Below are positions 8,238-14,889 of a stretch of 42,668 nucleotides of DNA, piece by piece (positions within the stretch are counted from its first letter, which is position 1; each line of letters begins with the position of its first letter). The notes beneath the pieces are model-generated. The model was not told the DNA's origin, ran no database searches, and saw only the letters and a program-made list of their open reading frames with translations. The position numbers and the translations under genes are program-made. Source of the stretch: SIG459 sp045631645 (GTDB taxonomy: Bacteria; Bacillota; Clostridia; Oscillospirales; Oscillospiraceae); NCBI GenBank assembly GCA_045631645.1, contig JAZQVC010000014.1, positions 1 through 42,668 on the forward strand, in the 5' to 3' direction.

Positions 8238-9368
8238 ATGCCCGATGTAGCAAAGAATATTCTTGATGAAGTTCTGGAGGCCTTTGACTTTGGCGCTCCT
8301 GTTGTAGGTGCTGTACGCTATGGCTGCGGCCACATTAACGACACCTTCTGCGTCCATGCTCAGCCCGCAGACGATTACTGCCGCTGCTTCATTCTCCAGC
8401 GCATGAGCTCCGCTGCTTTCAAACATCCCGAGCAGCTTATGAGCAACGTTATCGGCGTCACCGAGTATCTTGCAAAGAAGATCATCGCCGCCGGCGGCGA
8501 CCGCGCTCGCGAGGCTATGGAAGTTATTCGTCCCCGCAATGGCGCAGATTACTACACCGACTCCGAGGGCGGTGCATGGCGCGTCTTCCCCTTTATAACC
8601 GATATCTACTGCTATCAGTCCGCCGAAACTCCCGAGCTTTTCGAAGCTTCCGCCTATGCTTTCGGCAAGTTCCAGCGTATGCTGGACGGTTACCCCGCAG
8701 AGACCCTCTATGAGACCATCCCCCACTTCCATGACACCGAGGATCGCCTTCAGAAGCTGAAGGACGCCATCGCTGCCGACAAGGTAGGCCGTGTTGCTGA
8801 AGTTGCCGATGAAATCGCTTTCGCAATGGCTCATGAGGCCGACTGCTCTGTTGCTCTTCAGGCTCAGCGCGACGGTATTCTTCCCCTGCGCGTAACCCAT
8901 AACGACACCAAGCTCAACAATGTCCTTATCGACAAGAAAACCGGCGAAGGTATGTGCGTCATCGACCTTGATACCACCATGCCCGGTCTTGCAATCAACG
9001 ACTTCGGCGATTCCATCCGCTTCGGCGCAAACCATTCTGCCGAGGACGAGAAGGATCTGAGCAAGGTCAACTTCGACATCGATCTTTTCGAAGTTTATAC
9101 CCGCGGCTTCCTTGCAGGCGCCGCCGGCACTCTCACCGATGCCGAGCTTGAGTACCTGCCCTGGGGCGCAAAGCTCATGACTCTGGAATGCGGTATGCGT
9201 TTCCTCACCGACTATCTTGACGGCGACAACTACTTCCGCACCCACTATCCCGAGCAGAATCTGGACCGCTGCCGCACCCAGTTCAAGCTGGTTCGCGACA
9301 TGGAGCAGCAGTTCGATGAAATGGCCGCCGTTATCAGAAAGTGCGCCGCTAAGCAAGATACATATTGA
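8238..9368 (+). CDS. nahK: NahK-like N-acetylhexosamine 1-kinase (APH-fold phosphotransferase)
   Basis: This enzyme would phosphorylate GlcNAc or GalNAc at the anomeric carbon. The aminoglycoside-phosphotransferase fold is shown by the catalytic loop THNDTKLNNVL (residues 220-230, Asp223), the metal-binding VIDLDTTMPG (241-250) and DFGDSIRFGAN (255-265), all typical of bifidobacterial-type NahK/LnpB. I start at ATG 8238 (376 residues) because GGGAGG lies about 8-14 nt upstream, inside the end of the previous gene; a longer frame opening at 8166 is only overlap. In bifidobacteria NahK works with lacto-N-biose phosphorylase, GalT and GalE; here only GalE and a different nucleotidyltransferase are nearby. 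The gene ends at a strong terminator. Confidence 0.88.
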   Translation: MPDVAKNILDEVLEAFDFGAPVVGAVRYGCGHINDTFCVHAQPADDYCRCFILQRMSSAAFKHPEQLMSNVIGVTEYLAKKIIAAGGDRAREAMEVIRPRNGADYYTDSEGGAWRVFPFITDIYCYQSAETPELFEASAYAFGKFQRMLDGYPAETLYETIPHFHDTEDRLQKLKDAIAADKVGRVAEVADEIAFAMAHEADCSVALQAQRDGILPLRVTHNDTKLNNVLIDKKTGEGMCVIDLDTTMPGLAINDFGDSIRFGANHSAEDEKDLSKVNFDIDLFEVYTRGFLAGAAGTLTDAELEYLPWGAKLMTLECGMRFLTDYLDGDNYFRTHYPEQNLDRCRTQFKLVRDMEQQFDEMAAVIRKCAAKQDTY

Positions 9369-9374
9369 ATATCG

Positions 9375-9408
9375 AAAAAGCCCGTGCTAAAAAGCACGGG
9401 CTTTTTTA
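9375..9408 (+). terminator. Intrinsic terminator after nahK
   Basis: A perfect 14-bp stem (9375-9388 with 9393-9406) with an AAAA loop ends in a run of T. Its A-rich left arm makes it potentially bidirectional. Confidence 0.92.
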
Positions 9409-9443
9409 ATATTACATGGGCGGATAGTCCGCTATATCCCAAG

Positions 9444-9481
9444 GAACAAAAAAGGAGAAGCTCTTTTGAGCTTCTCCTTTT
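9444..9481 (-). terminator. Intrinsic terminator of the ABC transporter operon
   Basis: Read on the minus strand, a 14-bp stem AAAAGGAGAAGCTC / GAGCTTCTCCTTTT (9481-9468 with 9463-9450) closes a 4-nt loop and continues as a T-run. It lies 16 bp after the last permease gene and faces the nahK terminator, closing two convergent units. Confidence 0.9.
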
Positions 9482-9497
9482 AATTTTTCTTTGAGCC

Positions 9498-10358
9498 TTA
9501 GCCCTTGACGCCGCCGGAGGTGAGGCCGGAGACCAGGTGCTTCTCAATGCACATGAACATGATGATAACAGGAATAGTTGCAAAAATGGAGGATGCAAAC
9601 AGATACTGCCACTGAATCATGTTGTAGCCGTTGAAGATGTTGATACCAACGGTGATGGGCTTGAGAACGTCGGTGGAGATAATGCACATTGCCACGGTGT
9701 ATTCGTTCCATGCGTTGATGAAGATGAATATCAGAGTGGTGACAATGCCGGGCGCTGCGACAGGAAGCAGAACGCGGAACATAGCCTGAAGGCGGTTGCA
9801 GCCATCGATGGTTGCAGCCTGCTCCATCTCGGCGGAGATGGTCATAAATGTGCCGCGCAGAAGCCATACGGTGAAGGCCTGGTTAAATGCCGCATTGATG
9901 CAGATGAGGCCGAAGAGGCTGTTGGTGAGGTGGAACGCCGCAAGGATCTTGTAGATGCCGATGAGGAGAACAACGGGGGCAAACATCTGGGAAATGATGA
10001 TAAAGCCCAGGAAAGCGGTCTGTCCCTTGAACTTCATACGGCTCAGGGCATAGGCTGCGGGGATGCCGCAGACAACGGCGATAACGGTGCTGCCGCCGGC
10101 AACGATGAGGGAGTTGAACAGGTTTCTGCCGATGGGAGCTTTTACCCAGATGTCAACAAAGTTCTGCCAAAGAACATCAATGGGCAATACAGTACCCTCT
10201 TTTGCGAATATTTCGGCACGGCTCTTCAAAGCGGTGCAGAACATTACGAAGTAGGGATAGAGAATGAGGATGCAGATGTCAATAACAACTATGTAGAGAA
10301 CGAACTTCAAAAGAAGTCTTTTTACCTTGGGGTTAAGGAGAGTGCCTGTCATAATCAT
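9498..10358 (-). CDS. Carbohydrate ABC transporter permease, MalG type
   Basis: This is the second integral-membrane subunit of a CUT1-type sugar importer, 286 residues with about six membrane helices (the first near residues 15-35). The cytoplasmic EAA loop that contacts the ATPase is seen as EQAATIDGCNRLQAMFRVLLP. The ATG overlaps the stop of the upstream permease by 4 bases, so they are translationally coupled. Length and layout are standard. Substrate is not shown by this subunit; the neighbouring NahK, GalE and NagA genes suggest a HexNAc-containing sugar. Confidence 0.93.
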   Translation of the reverse strand: MIMTGTLLNPKVKRLLLKFVLYIVVIDICILILYPYFVMFCTALKSRAEIFAKEGTVLPIDVLWQNFVDIWVKAPIGRNLFNSLIVAGGSTVIAVVCGIPAAYALSRMKFKGQTAFLGFIIISQMFAPVVLLIGIYKILAAFHLTNSLFGLICINAAFNQAFTVWLLRGTFMTISAEMEQAATIDGCNRLQAMFRVLLPVAAPGIVTTLIFIFINAWNEYTVAMCIISTDVLKPITVGINIFNGYNMIQWQYLFASSIFATIPVIIMFMCIEKHLVSGLTSGGVKG

Positions 10359-11296
10359 TCATCTCCTTTCTTCAGGGTGGAAATCATATAGAGGCTGGCG
10401 CAGGCAAGGAGTATTACAAAGCCTATAACGGAGATTGCCGCCGCCTCACCGGGCTTGAAGTTTGCGAAGTTGAGTTTATACAGGTAAGTAACCAGGGTGT
10501 CCGTCATATATGCCGGGTCGCCCTTGGTCATAGTCCAGACGATGGGGAAGGAGTTGAAAACGTAGATGATGTTCAGAACGGTGGAAACGGTAAGGCTGGG
10601 CTTTACAAGAGGAACGGTGATCTTGAAAAGCTTGCTCCAGTAGCCGGCTCCGTCAACGGTGGCAGCCTCATAAAGGCTGGAGTCTATGCTCTGAAGACCG
10701 GAGAGAACGGTGAAGCAAACGAAGGGGATGGTAACGAAAATACCGCAGGCGATCTCCCAGGCGAAGAAGGCTTCGGGAGTGGGAGTCCAGTCAATGTTGG
10801 TGGTAATAATGCCCAGGGTTTTCAGCAGAGTGTTCAGAGCACCGAAGTCCTTATTGATAATGAAGCTCCATACGCTGGCCTGAACGACCAGAGTGGTAGC
10901 CCAGGGGAAGACAACGATTGCACGGGCGATCTTGCGGCCCTTGAACTCATTGTTAAGGAGCAGAGCCAGAATAAAGCCCAGAACGGTACTGATGACAACG
11001 ACGAGCACGGTCCATACTATGGTGTTGATGAACACGCGGCCTACCTCGGGGTTGTCCAGAACATTGGCGAAGTTTTCAAATCCGCCGAATCCGCTGATTC
11101 TGCCGAATCTGTCGACCTTACCGAAAGCGGTGGCGAAAACACATACGATGGGAACAACGATGAATAAGCACATGAGGATAAGGCTGGGAGCTATCCAGAT
11201 ATAGGGCTCAGCCTTACGATAGCGGCGCTTTCTTGCGGCCAGCTTCTTGGGGTCCAGCTCTCTGGCGGACGTTTTCTCAAGAGTTTTTGTACTCAA
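10355..11296 (-). CDS. Carbohydrate ABC transporter permease, MalF type
   Basis: This is the first membrane subunit of the importer. It has about six helices, beginning near YIWIAPSLILMCLFIVVPIV, and the EAA loop YEAATVDGAGYWSKLFKITVP. I chose the TTG at 11296 (protein MSTKTLEK, 313 residues) because AGGAGG sits 9 nt upstream; a TTG three codons earlier (11305) directly abuts that ribosome site and is less likely. It is separated from the binding-protein gene by 194 bp containing strong hairpins, consistent with lower expression than the binding protein. Confidence 0.92.
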   Translation of the reverse strand: MSTKTLEKTSARELDPKKLAARKRRYRKAEPYIWIAPSLILMCLFIVVPIVCVFATAFGKVDRFGRISGFGGFENFANVLDNPEVGRVFINTIVWTVLVVVISTVLGFILALLLNNEFKGRKIARAIVVFPWATTLVVQASVWSFIINKDFGALNTLLKTLGIITTNIDWTPTPEAFFAWEIACGIFVTIPFVCFTVLSGLQSIDSSLYEAATVDGAGYWSKLFKITVPLVKPSLTVSTVLNIIYVFNSFPIVWTMTKGDPAYMTDTLVTYLYKLNFANFKPGEAAAISVIGFVILLACASLYMISTLKKGDE

Positions 11297-11343
11297 CGGT
11301 AGCAACCTCCTATTTTTTTGGAGCAGACTTAAAAAGTACTGTG

Positions 11344-11445
11344 GCGGCTGTCTGCCTGACAGCCGCTTTCAAAATGCGTGGGCAGCCTGCCGGCGCACTT
11401 TGAAAGCGGCTGACAAAATGGGCCGGGCCATTAAGACCCGGCCCA
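11344..11445 (-). promoter_or_regulatory. Hairpin cluster between binding-protein and permease genes
   Basis: Three stems occupy this gap. TGGGCCGGG / CCCGGCCCA (11419-11427 with 11437-11445) is followed on the minus strand by TTTTG. A perfect 14-bp stem pairs 11360-11373 with 11399-11412. GCGGCTGTC / GACAGCCGC (11344-11352 with 11358-11366) shares one arm with that second stem, so the two are mutually exclusive. Such structures commonly stabilise the upstream binding-protein mRNA and limit read-through into the permeases. The stems are seen; the role is inferred. Confidence 0.7.
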
Positions 11446-11490
11446 TCTGCTGCAACTAATATTTAATGCGATGCGTTGGACTAAATGGAA

Positions 11491-12717
11491 TTAGCCAGCG
11501 ATTTCGCTCTGGAGAGCGTCGAGGAGGGCCTGAACGTCGCCGCCCAGGAGAGCCTGCTGCTCAACCTCGATAACACCGGTCTTAACGTCTGCCCACTCAG
11601 CCTTGGACTGGGGATAGAACTTAGCGGTGCCAACGATCTCGATCCATGCTGCGTTTGCGGGGTCAGCAGCAGCCATAGCCTCGCCACCAGCGCTGGTTGC
11701 GGGCAGGAAGCCTTCCATCAGAACCCACTCAGAATAACGAGTATCCTCATAGAAGAAATCATAGAAGGTGGTGATAGCTGCCATCTCTTCCTCAGAGTAG
11801 CCGTTGTCGAAGGTCATGAAACGGTCCATAACGCCGTGAGCGATGGAGTTGCCGGTGGAAGAGGGGATACCAGCAACACCCCAGTTGATGGAGTAGCCGC
11901 CGTCAGCGATGTAGGTGGGGATGGAGTTGGGTCCGATCATCATAGCGACCTGGCCAGCGCCAAACATATCCTGGTTGATATAACGGGTCTCGGTTGCGGG
12001 GTCAGAGTTGGTGAGGCCGTCCTTAACCATGCCAACGATGAACTCGATAGCTTCAACGTTCTTGGGGTTGTTGAGGGTCCAGTTGCCTTCAGCGTCGGTG
12101 AAGTCGCCGCCGTTGTTCCAGATGTAGTAAGCGAAGCAAGCCTGGCCTTCGTCGCCGGTCATGTCAACGCCCCAGGGATAGATGCTGGGATCATAAGCCT
12201 TGATAGCTTCGCAAGCTGCGCGGAGCTCTTCGAAGGTGGTGGGAACTGCAACACCAGCTGCATCAAGGATGTCCTTGTTGTAGTACATAGCGCGGCAAGA
12301 AGCGAGGTCGGGAACAGCCCAAACGGTGCCGTCAACAACGCTCTGGTCCAGGAAGGACTGATAGAACTTTGCATAGGTGGTCTCAGAAACGTAAGACTGA
12401 GCGGGGAGGAGAAGGCCAGCAGCCTGATAATCGGCGAAAGAGTCGATGTTCAGGATGTCGGGAGCATTGTTGTTTGCAATGAGAGTCTGAACCTTAGCGG
12501 TGATGTCGTTCCAGGAAACAACGTCGATGAGAAGGTCGATGCCCTCGTTGGCAGCTTCGAAATCAGCCTCAAACTGCTTCCACCATGCGGCGGTGTTGGG
12601 GCCGTACTCAGCAACAACGACGTCGAGAGTTACCTTGTCATCCTTGCCGCAGCCTACGAACATAGCAGCGAGCATAACAACGACAAGAATGAGCGCGATG
12701 AGCTTTTTAACATTCAT
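11491..12717 (-). CDS. Extracellular sugar-binding lipoprotein of the ABC transporter
   Basis: This is the solute-binding subunit, 408 residues. The N-terminus is a lipoprotein signal (MNVKKLIALILVVVMLAAM followed by FVGCGKDD), with Cys23 as the probable lipidated residue. The mature part resembles family 1 solute-binding proteins, with an early TLDVVVAEYGPNTAAWW and a central WNNGGDFTDAEGNW. It is first in the minus-strand operon. AGGAGG lies about 8 nt before ATG 12717. Its own promoter and a CcpA-like site lie upstream. The sugar bound cannot be read from sequence; neighbouring genes favour a HexNAc or HexNAc-containing oligosaccharide. Confidence 0.93.
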   Translation of the reverse strand: MNVKKLIALILVVVMLAAMFVGCGKDDKVTLDVVVAEYGPNTAAWWKQFEADFEAANEGIDLLIDVVSWNDITAKVQTLIANNNAPDILNIDSFADYQAAGLLLPAQSYVSETTYAKFYQSFLDQSVVDGTVWAVPDLASCRAMYYNKDILDAAGVAVPTTFEELRAACEAIKAYDPSIYPWGVDMTGDEGQACFAYYIWNNGGDFTDAEGNWTLNNPKNVEAIEFIVGMVKDGLTNSDPATETRYINQDMFGAGQVAMMIGPNSIPTYIADGGYSINWGVAGIPSSTGNSIAHGVMDRFMTFDNGYSEEEMAAITTFYDFFYEDTRYSEWVLMEGFLPATSAGGEAMAAADPANAAWIEIVGTAKFYPQSKAEWADVKTGVIEVEQQALLGGDVQALLDALQSEIAG

Positions 12718-12744
12718 TGGATTGTCCTCCTAATTTTTTCGTTT

Positions 12745-12759
12745 ATGAAAGCGCTGATA
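12745..12759 (-). promoter_or_regulatory. CcpA (cre)-like site in the transporter leader
   Basis: ATGAAAGCGCTGATA agrees with the cre consensus WTGNAANCGNWNNCW at 14 of 15 positions. It lies about 15-30 nt downstream of the expected transcription start, a position where CcpA blocks elongation. Catabolite repression of the importer is inferred. Confidence 0.6.
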
Positions 12760-12780
12760 AGCTTCCATATTTACCTATTA

Positions 12781-12809
12781 AATATACTTCATTCCTGTAT
12801 TAAAGTCAA
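12781..12809 (-). promoter_or_regulatory. Promoter of the sugar-binding protein operon
   Basis: On the minus strand the -35 TTGACT (12809-12804), an exact 17-bp spacer and the -10 TATATT (12786-12781) form a strong sigma-A promoter with a leader of about 55 nt. Confidence 0.85.
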
Positions 12810-13063
12810 TGATTGGCGCCCTATGTATATCTTTTTGTGAAATATTAACAAAATGTTACGTTTTCAAAATGCTTACAGAGCAAGCCAAAGGGCGAAAAAC
12901 GCGGAAATCGCTCGAATTCAACCGAGCTGTTTCTACACGCTTTACCGGAGCAAATGGCAAAAGGCGGAGAGGGTCGATTTTGACCGCTTCTGTCCTTGTC
13001 GGGAGGACACTGCGCAGAATGCATAAAGGGGGCAAAAAATCAAAGAGAAGGCAAAAAAGGGTC

Positions 13064-13226
13064 TTGTGCGGCGCGGAAAAATGTCATATAATTACTTCGT
13101 GTATGTTGAATGCACGCCAAATTCGTCGCTCCGCCGTTTACTCCATTAATATAAATGCCGGAGACGATACAAGGAGGAAAAAGCTAACCGCAGCGGCTTG
13201 CGGTGCGGCAGTGTGGAGACCTGCCG
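13064..13226 (+). promoter_or_regulatory. Promoter and long structured leader of the transporter ATPase gene
   Basis: The -35 TTGTGC (13064-13069), a 17-bp spacer and a consensus -10 TATAAT (13087-13092) predict a start near 13099, about 200 nt before the ATPase ATG. The leader has hairpins such as CGGCAG / CTGCCG (13206-13211 with 13221-13226), and an unused strong ribosome site AAGGAGG near 13171, but no good ribosome site directly before the ATG. The rest of 12810-13063 holds no feature I can name. Confidence 0.65.
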
Positions 13227-13301
13227 TAATGTCCCACGGAGTTTCGCTCTTCGGGGACGAGGCGCATGTAGGCGGAGGCCTTTGCGTCATAGCCGGTAAC
13301 T

Positions 13302-14501
13302 ATGGCAAGTTTGACCCTGAAAAACGTAAAGAAAATCTACCCCAACTCTGGCGAGAAAAAGAAGAAGACCAAGAAGGAAGCTCACGTTGACCCCAACGAG
13401 GAAAAAGTCAATCTTCAGATCACCGATAAGGGCGTTGTCGCCGTTCAGGAATTCAATCTGGAGATCGCAGACAACGAGTTTATCGTTCTTGTCGGACCTT
13501 CCGGCTGCGGTAAGTCCACCACTCTCCGCATGATCGCAGGTCTTGAAGAGATCAGCGAAGGCGAGCTTTATATCGGCGACCGTCTTGTCAACGATGTTGA
13601 GCCCAAGGACCGCGACATCGCAATGGTCTTCCAGAGCTACGCACTTTACCCCCACATGAGTGTTTATGAGAACATGGCCTTCCCCCTCAAGCTGCGCAAG
13701 ATGAGCAAGGAAGAGATCGACCAGCGCGTACGCGCCGCTGCCGAGACTCTGGACATCACCCAGTATCTGGAGCGCAAGCCCAAGGCTCTCTCCGGCGGTC
13801 AGCGCCAGCGTGTTGCCATCGGCCGCGCCATCGTTCGTGAGCCCAAGGTCCTGCTGATGGACGAGCCCCTTTCCAACCTGGACGCAAAGCTCCGTAACCA
13901 GATGCGCGCAGAGATCATCAAGCTCCGCCAGCAGATCAACACCACCTTTATATATGTTACCCACGACCAGACCGAGGCTATGACTCTGGGCGACCGCATC
14001 GTCATTATGCGCGACGGTTTCATCCAGCAGATCGGCACTCCTCAGGAGGTCTATGACCATCCCGCAAACCTCTTCGTTGCAGGCTTCATCGGCATGCCCC
14101 AGATGAACTTCTTCGACGCAAAGCTCTATAAGGAAAACGGCAGCTACTTCGTAAACTACGGCGAGATGAAAGTTGAAATCAGCGCCGAGAAGCAGGAGAA
14201 GCTCCGCGCCAAGGGCGTAGAGGATCAGGATATCATCCTCGGTGTTCGTCCCAACCATATCCGTCTCAGCGACAGCGGCGTCAACTGCAACACCGCTACC
14301 GTTGACGTAAGCGAAATGATGGGCAGCGAGATCCATCTCCACACCAATGCCTACGGCAAGGATGTTGTTATCATCGTTTCCACCATGAAGATGGCCGACC
14401 GCGGCATCTTCGGCTTCAAGCACGGCGAGGAAGTTAAGTTCGACTTCGGCGGCAACGTCTGCCATCTCTTCGATACCGACGGCAAGAATCTGGAGCTGTA
14501 A
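13302..14501 (+). CDS. Sugar ABC transporter ATPase, MsmK/UgpC type, with a lysine-rich insertion
   Basis: This 399-residue ATPase energises CUT1 sugar importers. Walker A is GPSGCGKS (65-72), the Q-loop is Q111 in VFQSYALYPHMSV, the signature is LSGGQRQR (163-170), Walker B is VLLMDEPL (183-190) and the switch His is in YVTHDQTEAM. A C-terminal TOBE-like regulatory domain follows residue 240. Between the first strand (LTLKNVKKIYP) and the usual VVAVQEFNLEI there is an extra stretch of about 30 residues, KKKKTKKEAHVDPNEEK and on, absent from typical MsmK. It is transcribed divergently from the binding-protein operon and may serve several importers, as MsmK-type ATPases do. Confidence 0.93.
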   Translation: MASLTLKNVKKIYPNSGEKKKKTKKEAHVDPNEEKVNLQITDKGVVAVQEFNLEIADNEFIVLVGPSGCGKSTTLRMIAGLEEISEGELYIGDRLVNDVEPKDRDIAMVFQSYALYPHMSVYENMAFPLKLRKMSKEEIDQRVRAAAETLDITQYLERKPKALSGGQRQRVAIGRAIVREPKVLLMDEPLSNLDAKLRNQMRAEIIKLRQQINTTFIYVTHDQTEAMTLGDRIVIMRDGFIQQIGTPQEVYDHPANLFVAGFIGMPQMNFFDAKLYKENGSYFVNYGEMKVEISAEKQEKLRAKGVEDQDIILGVRPNHIRLSDSGVNCNTATVDVSEMMGSEIHLHTNAYGKDVVIIVSTMKMADRGIFGFKHGEEVKFDFGGNVCHLFDTDGKNLEL

Positions 14502-14510
14502 GCGCTTACA
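14497..14510 (+). promoter_or_regulatory. Perfect palindromic CcpA (cre)-like site
   Basis: TGTAAGCGCTTACA is a perfect 14-bp palindrome and matches the cre core TGWNANCGNTNWCA at every position. It overlaps the ATPase stop codon, 75 bp before the -35 of the lysine-riboswitch promoter. It could act as a CcpA roadblock or be a chance match; the perfect symmetry makes it worth noting. Confidence 0.5.
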
Positions 14511-14525
14511 TATCCCAATAATTAT

Positions 14526-14557
14526 AAAAGGCGGAGGAAAATCCTCCGCCTTTTTGT
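14526..14557 (+). terminator. Intrinsic terminator after the ATPase gene
   Basis: The stem GGCGGAGGA (14530-14538) pairs with TCCTCCGCC (14542-14550) around an AAA loop and is followed by TTTTT. The A-tract on the left allows bidirectional action. Confidence 0.92.
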
Positions 14558-14585
14558 TTTTTGATTTAATTGGGAAAAGTTTTTC

Positions 14586-14613
14586 TTGACAAACCGTAAT
14601 AATCGTTTATAAT
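14586..14613 (+). promoter_or_regulatory. Promoter of the lysine-riboswitch transcript
   Basis: A consensus -35 TTGACA (14586-14591), a 16-bp spacer and a consensus -10 TATAAT (14608-14613) lie about 20 nt before the riboswitch. Confidence 0.88.
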
Positions 14614-14633
14614 AGCCGCATAAACTGAACATA

Positions 14634-14876
14634 GCGTGATAGAGGCGCGGGGAACATCAGTAGCTCCATTCAAGACCACAGGAAACGGTCGGAGCAAAAG
14701 GGTTTACCGCCGAAGGGTCTTCTCTTTCCTGAGGAAGATGCCTGGTTCGCAGGGAGAACATCCCCCGAACTGTCGCAAGAGAATTTTTGCGGAGAGCTGT
14801 CATGGATTTAAGCCCCCAATAGGAGTTTTTGGTCATGAAACAGTATCTGCTGTGTTCATGACTATTTTTCTTTTTT
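14634..14876 (+). promoter_or_regulatory. Lysine riboswitch (L box) with its expression-platform terminator
   Basis: The conserved core pieces appear in order: AGAGGCGCG, ATCAGTAG, ACCGCCGAAG, GCCTGGTTCG and GAACTGTC. P1 forms from GTGATAG (14636-14642) and CTGTCGC (14770-14776) with two G-U pairs. Downstream, GTCATGAAACAG (14832-14843) pairs with 14850-14862 and is followed by a T-rich run (14864-14876), an intrinsic terminator that ends right at the GGAGG of the gene. GTCATG at 14799-14804 repeats the left arm and could compete for the right arm as an antiterminator. Lysine binding would favour termination. Confidence 0.88.
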
Positions 14877-14889
14877 GGAGGTTGATCCT

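Noticed and set aside
12809..13390. A 193-codon plus-strand frame before the ATPase gene
   Set aside because: It runs through the divergent promoters into the ATPase gene in another frame, with a very basic low-information product and no ribosome site.
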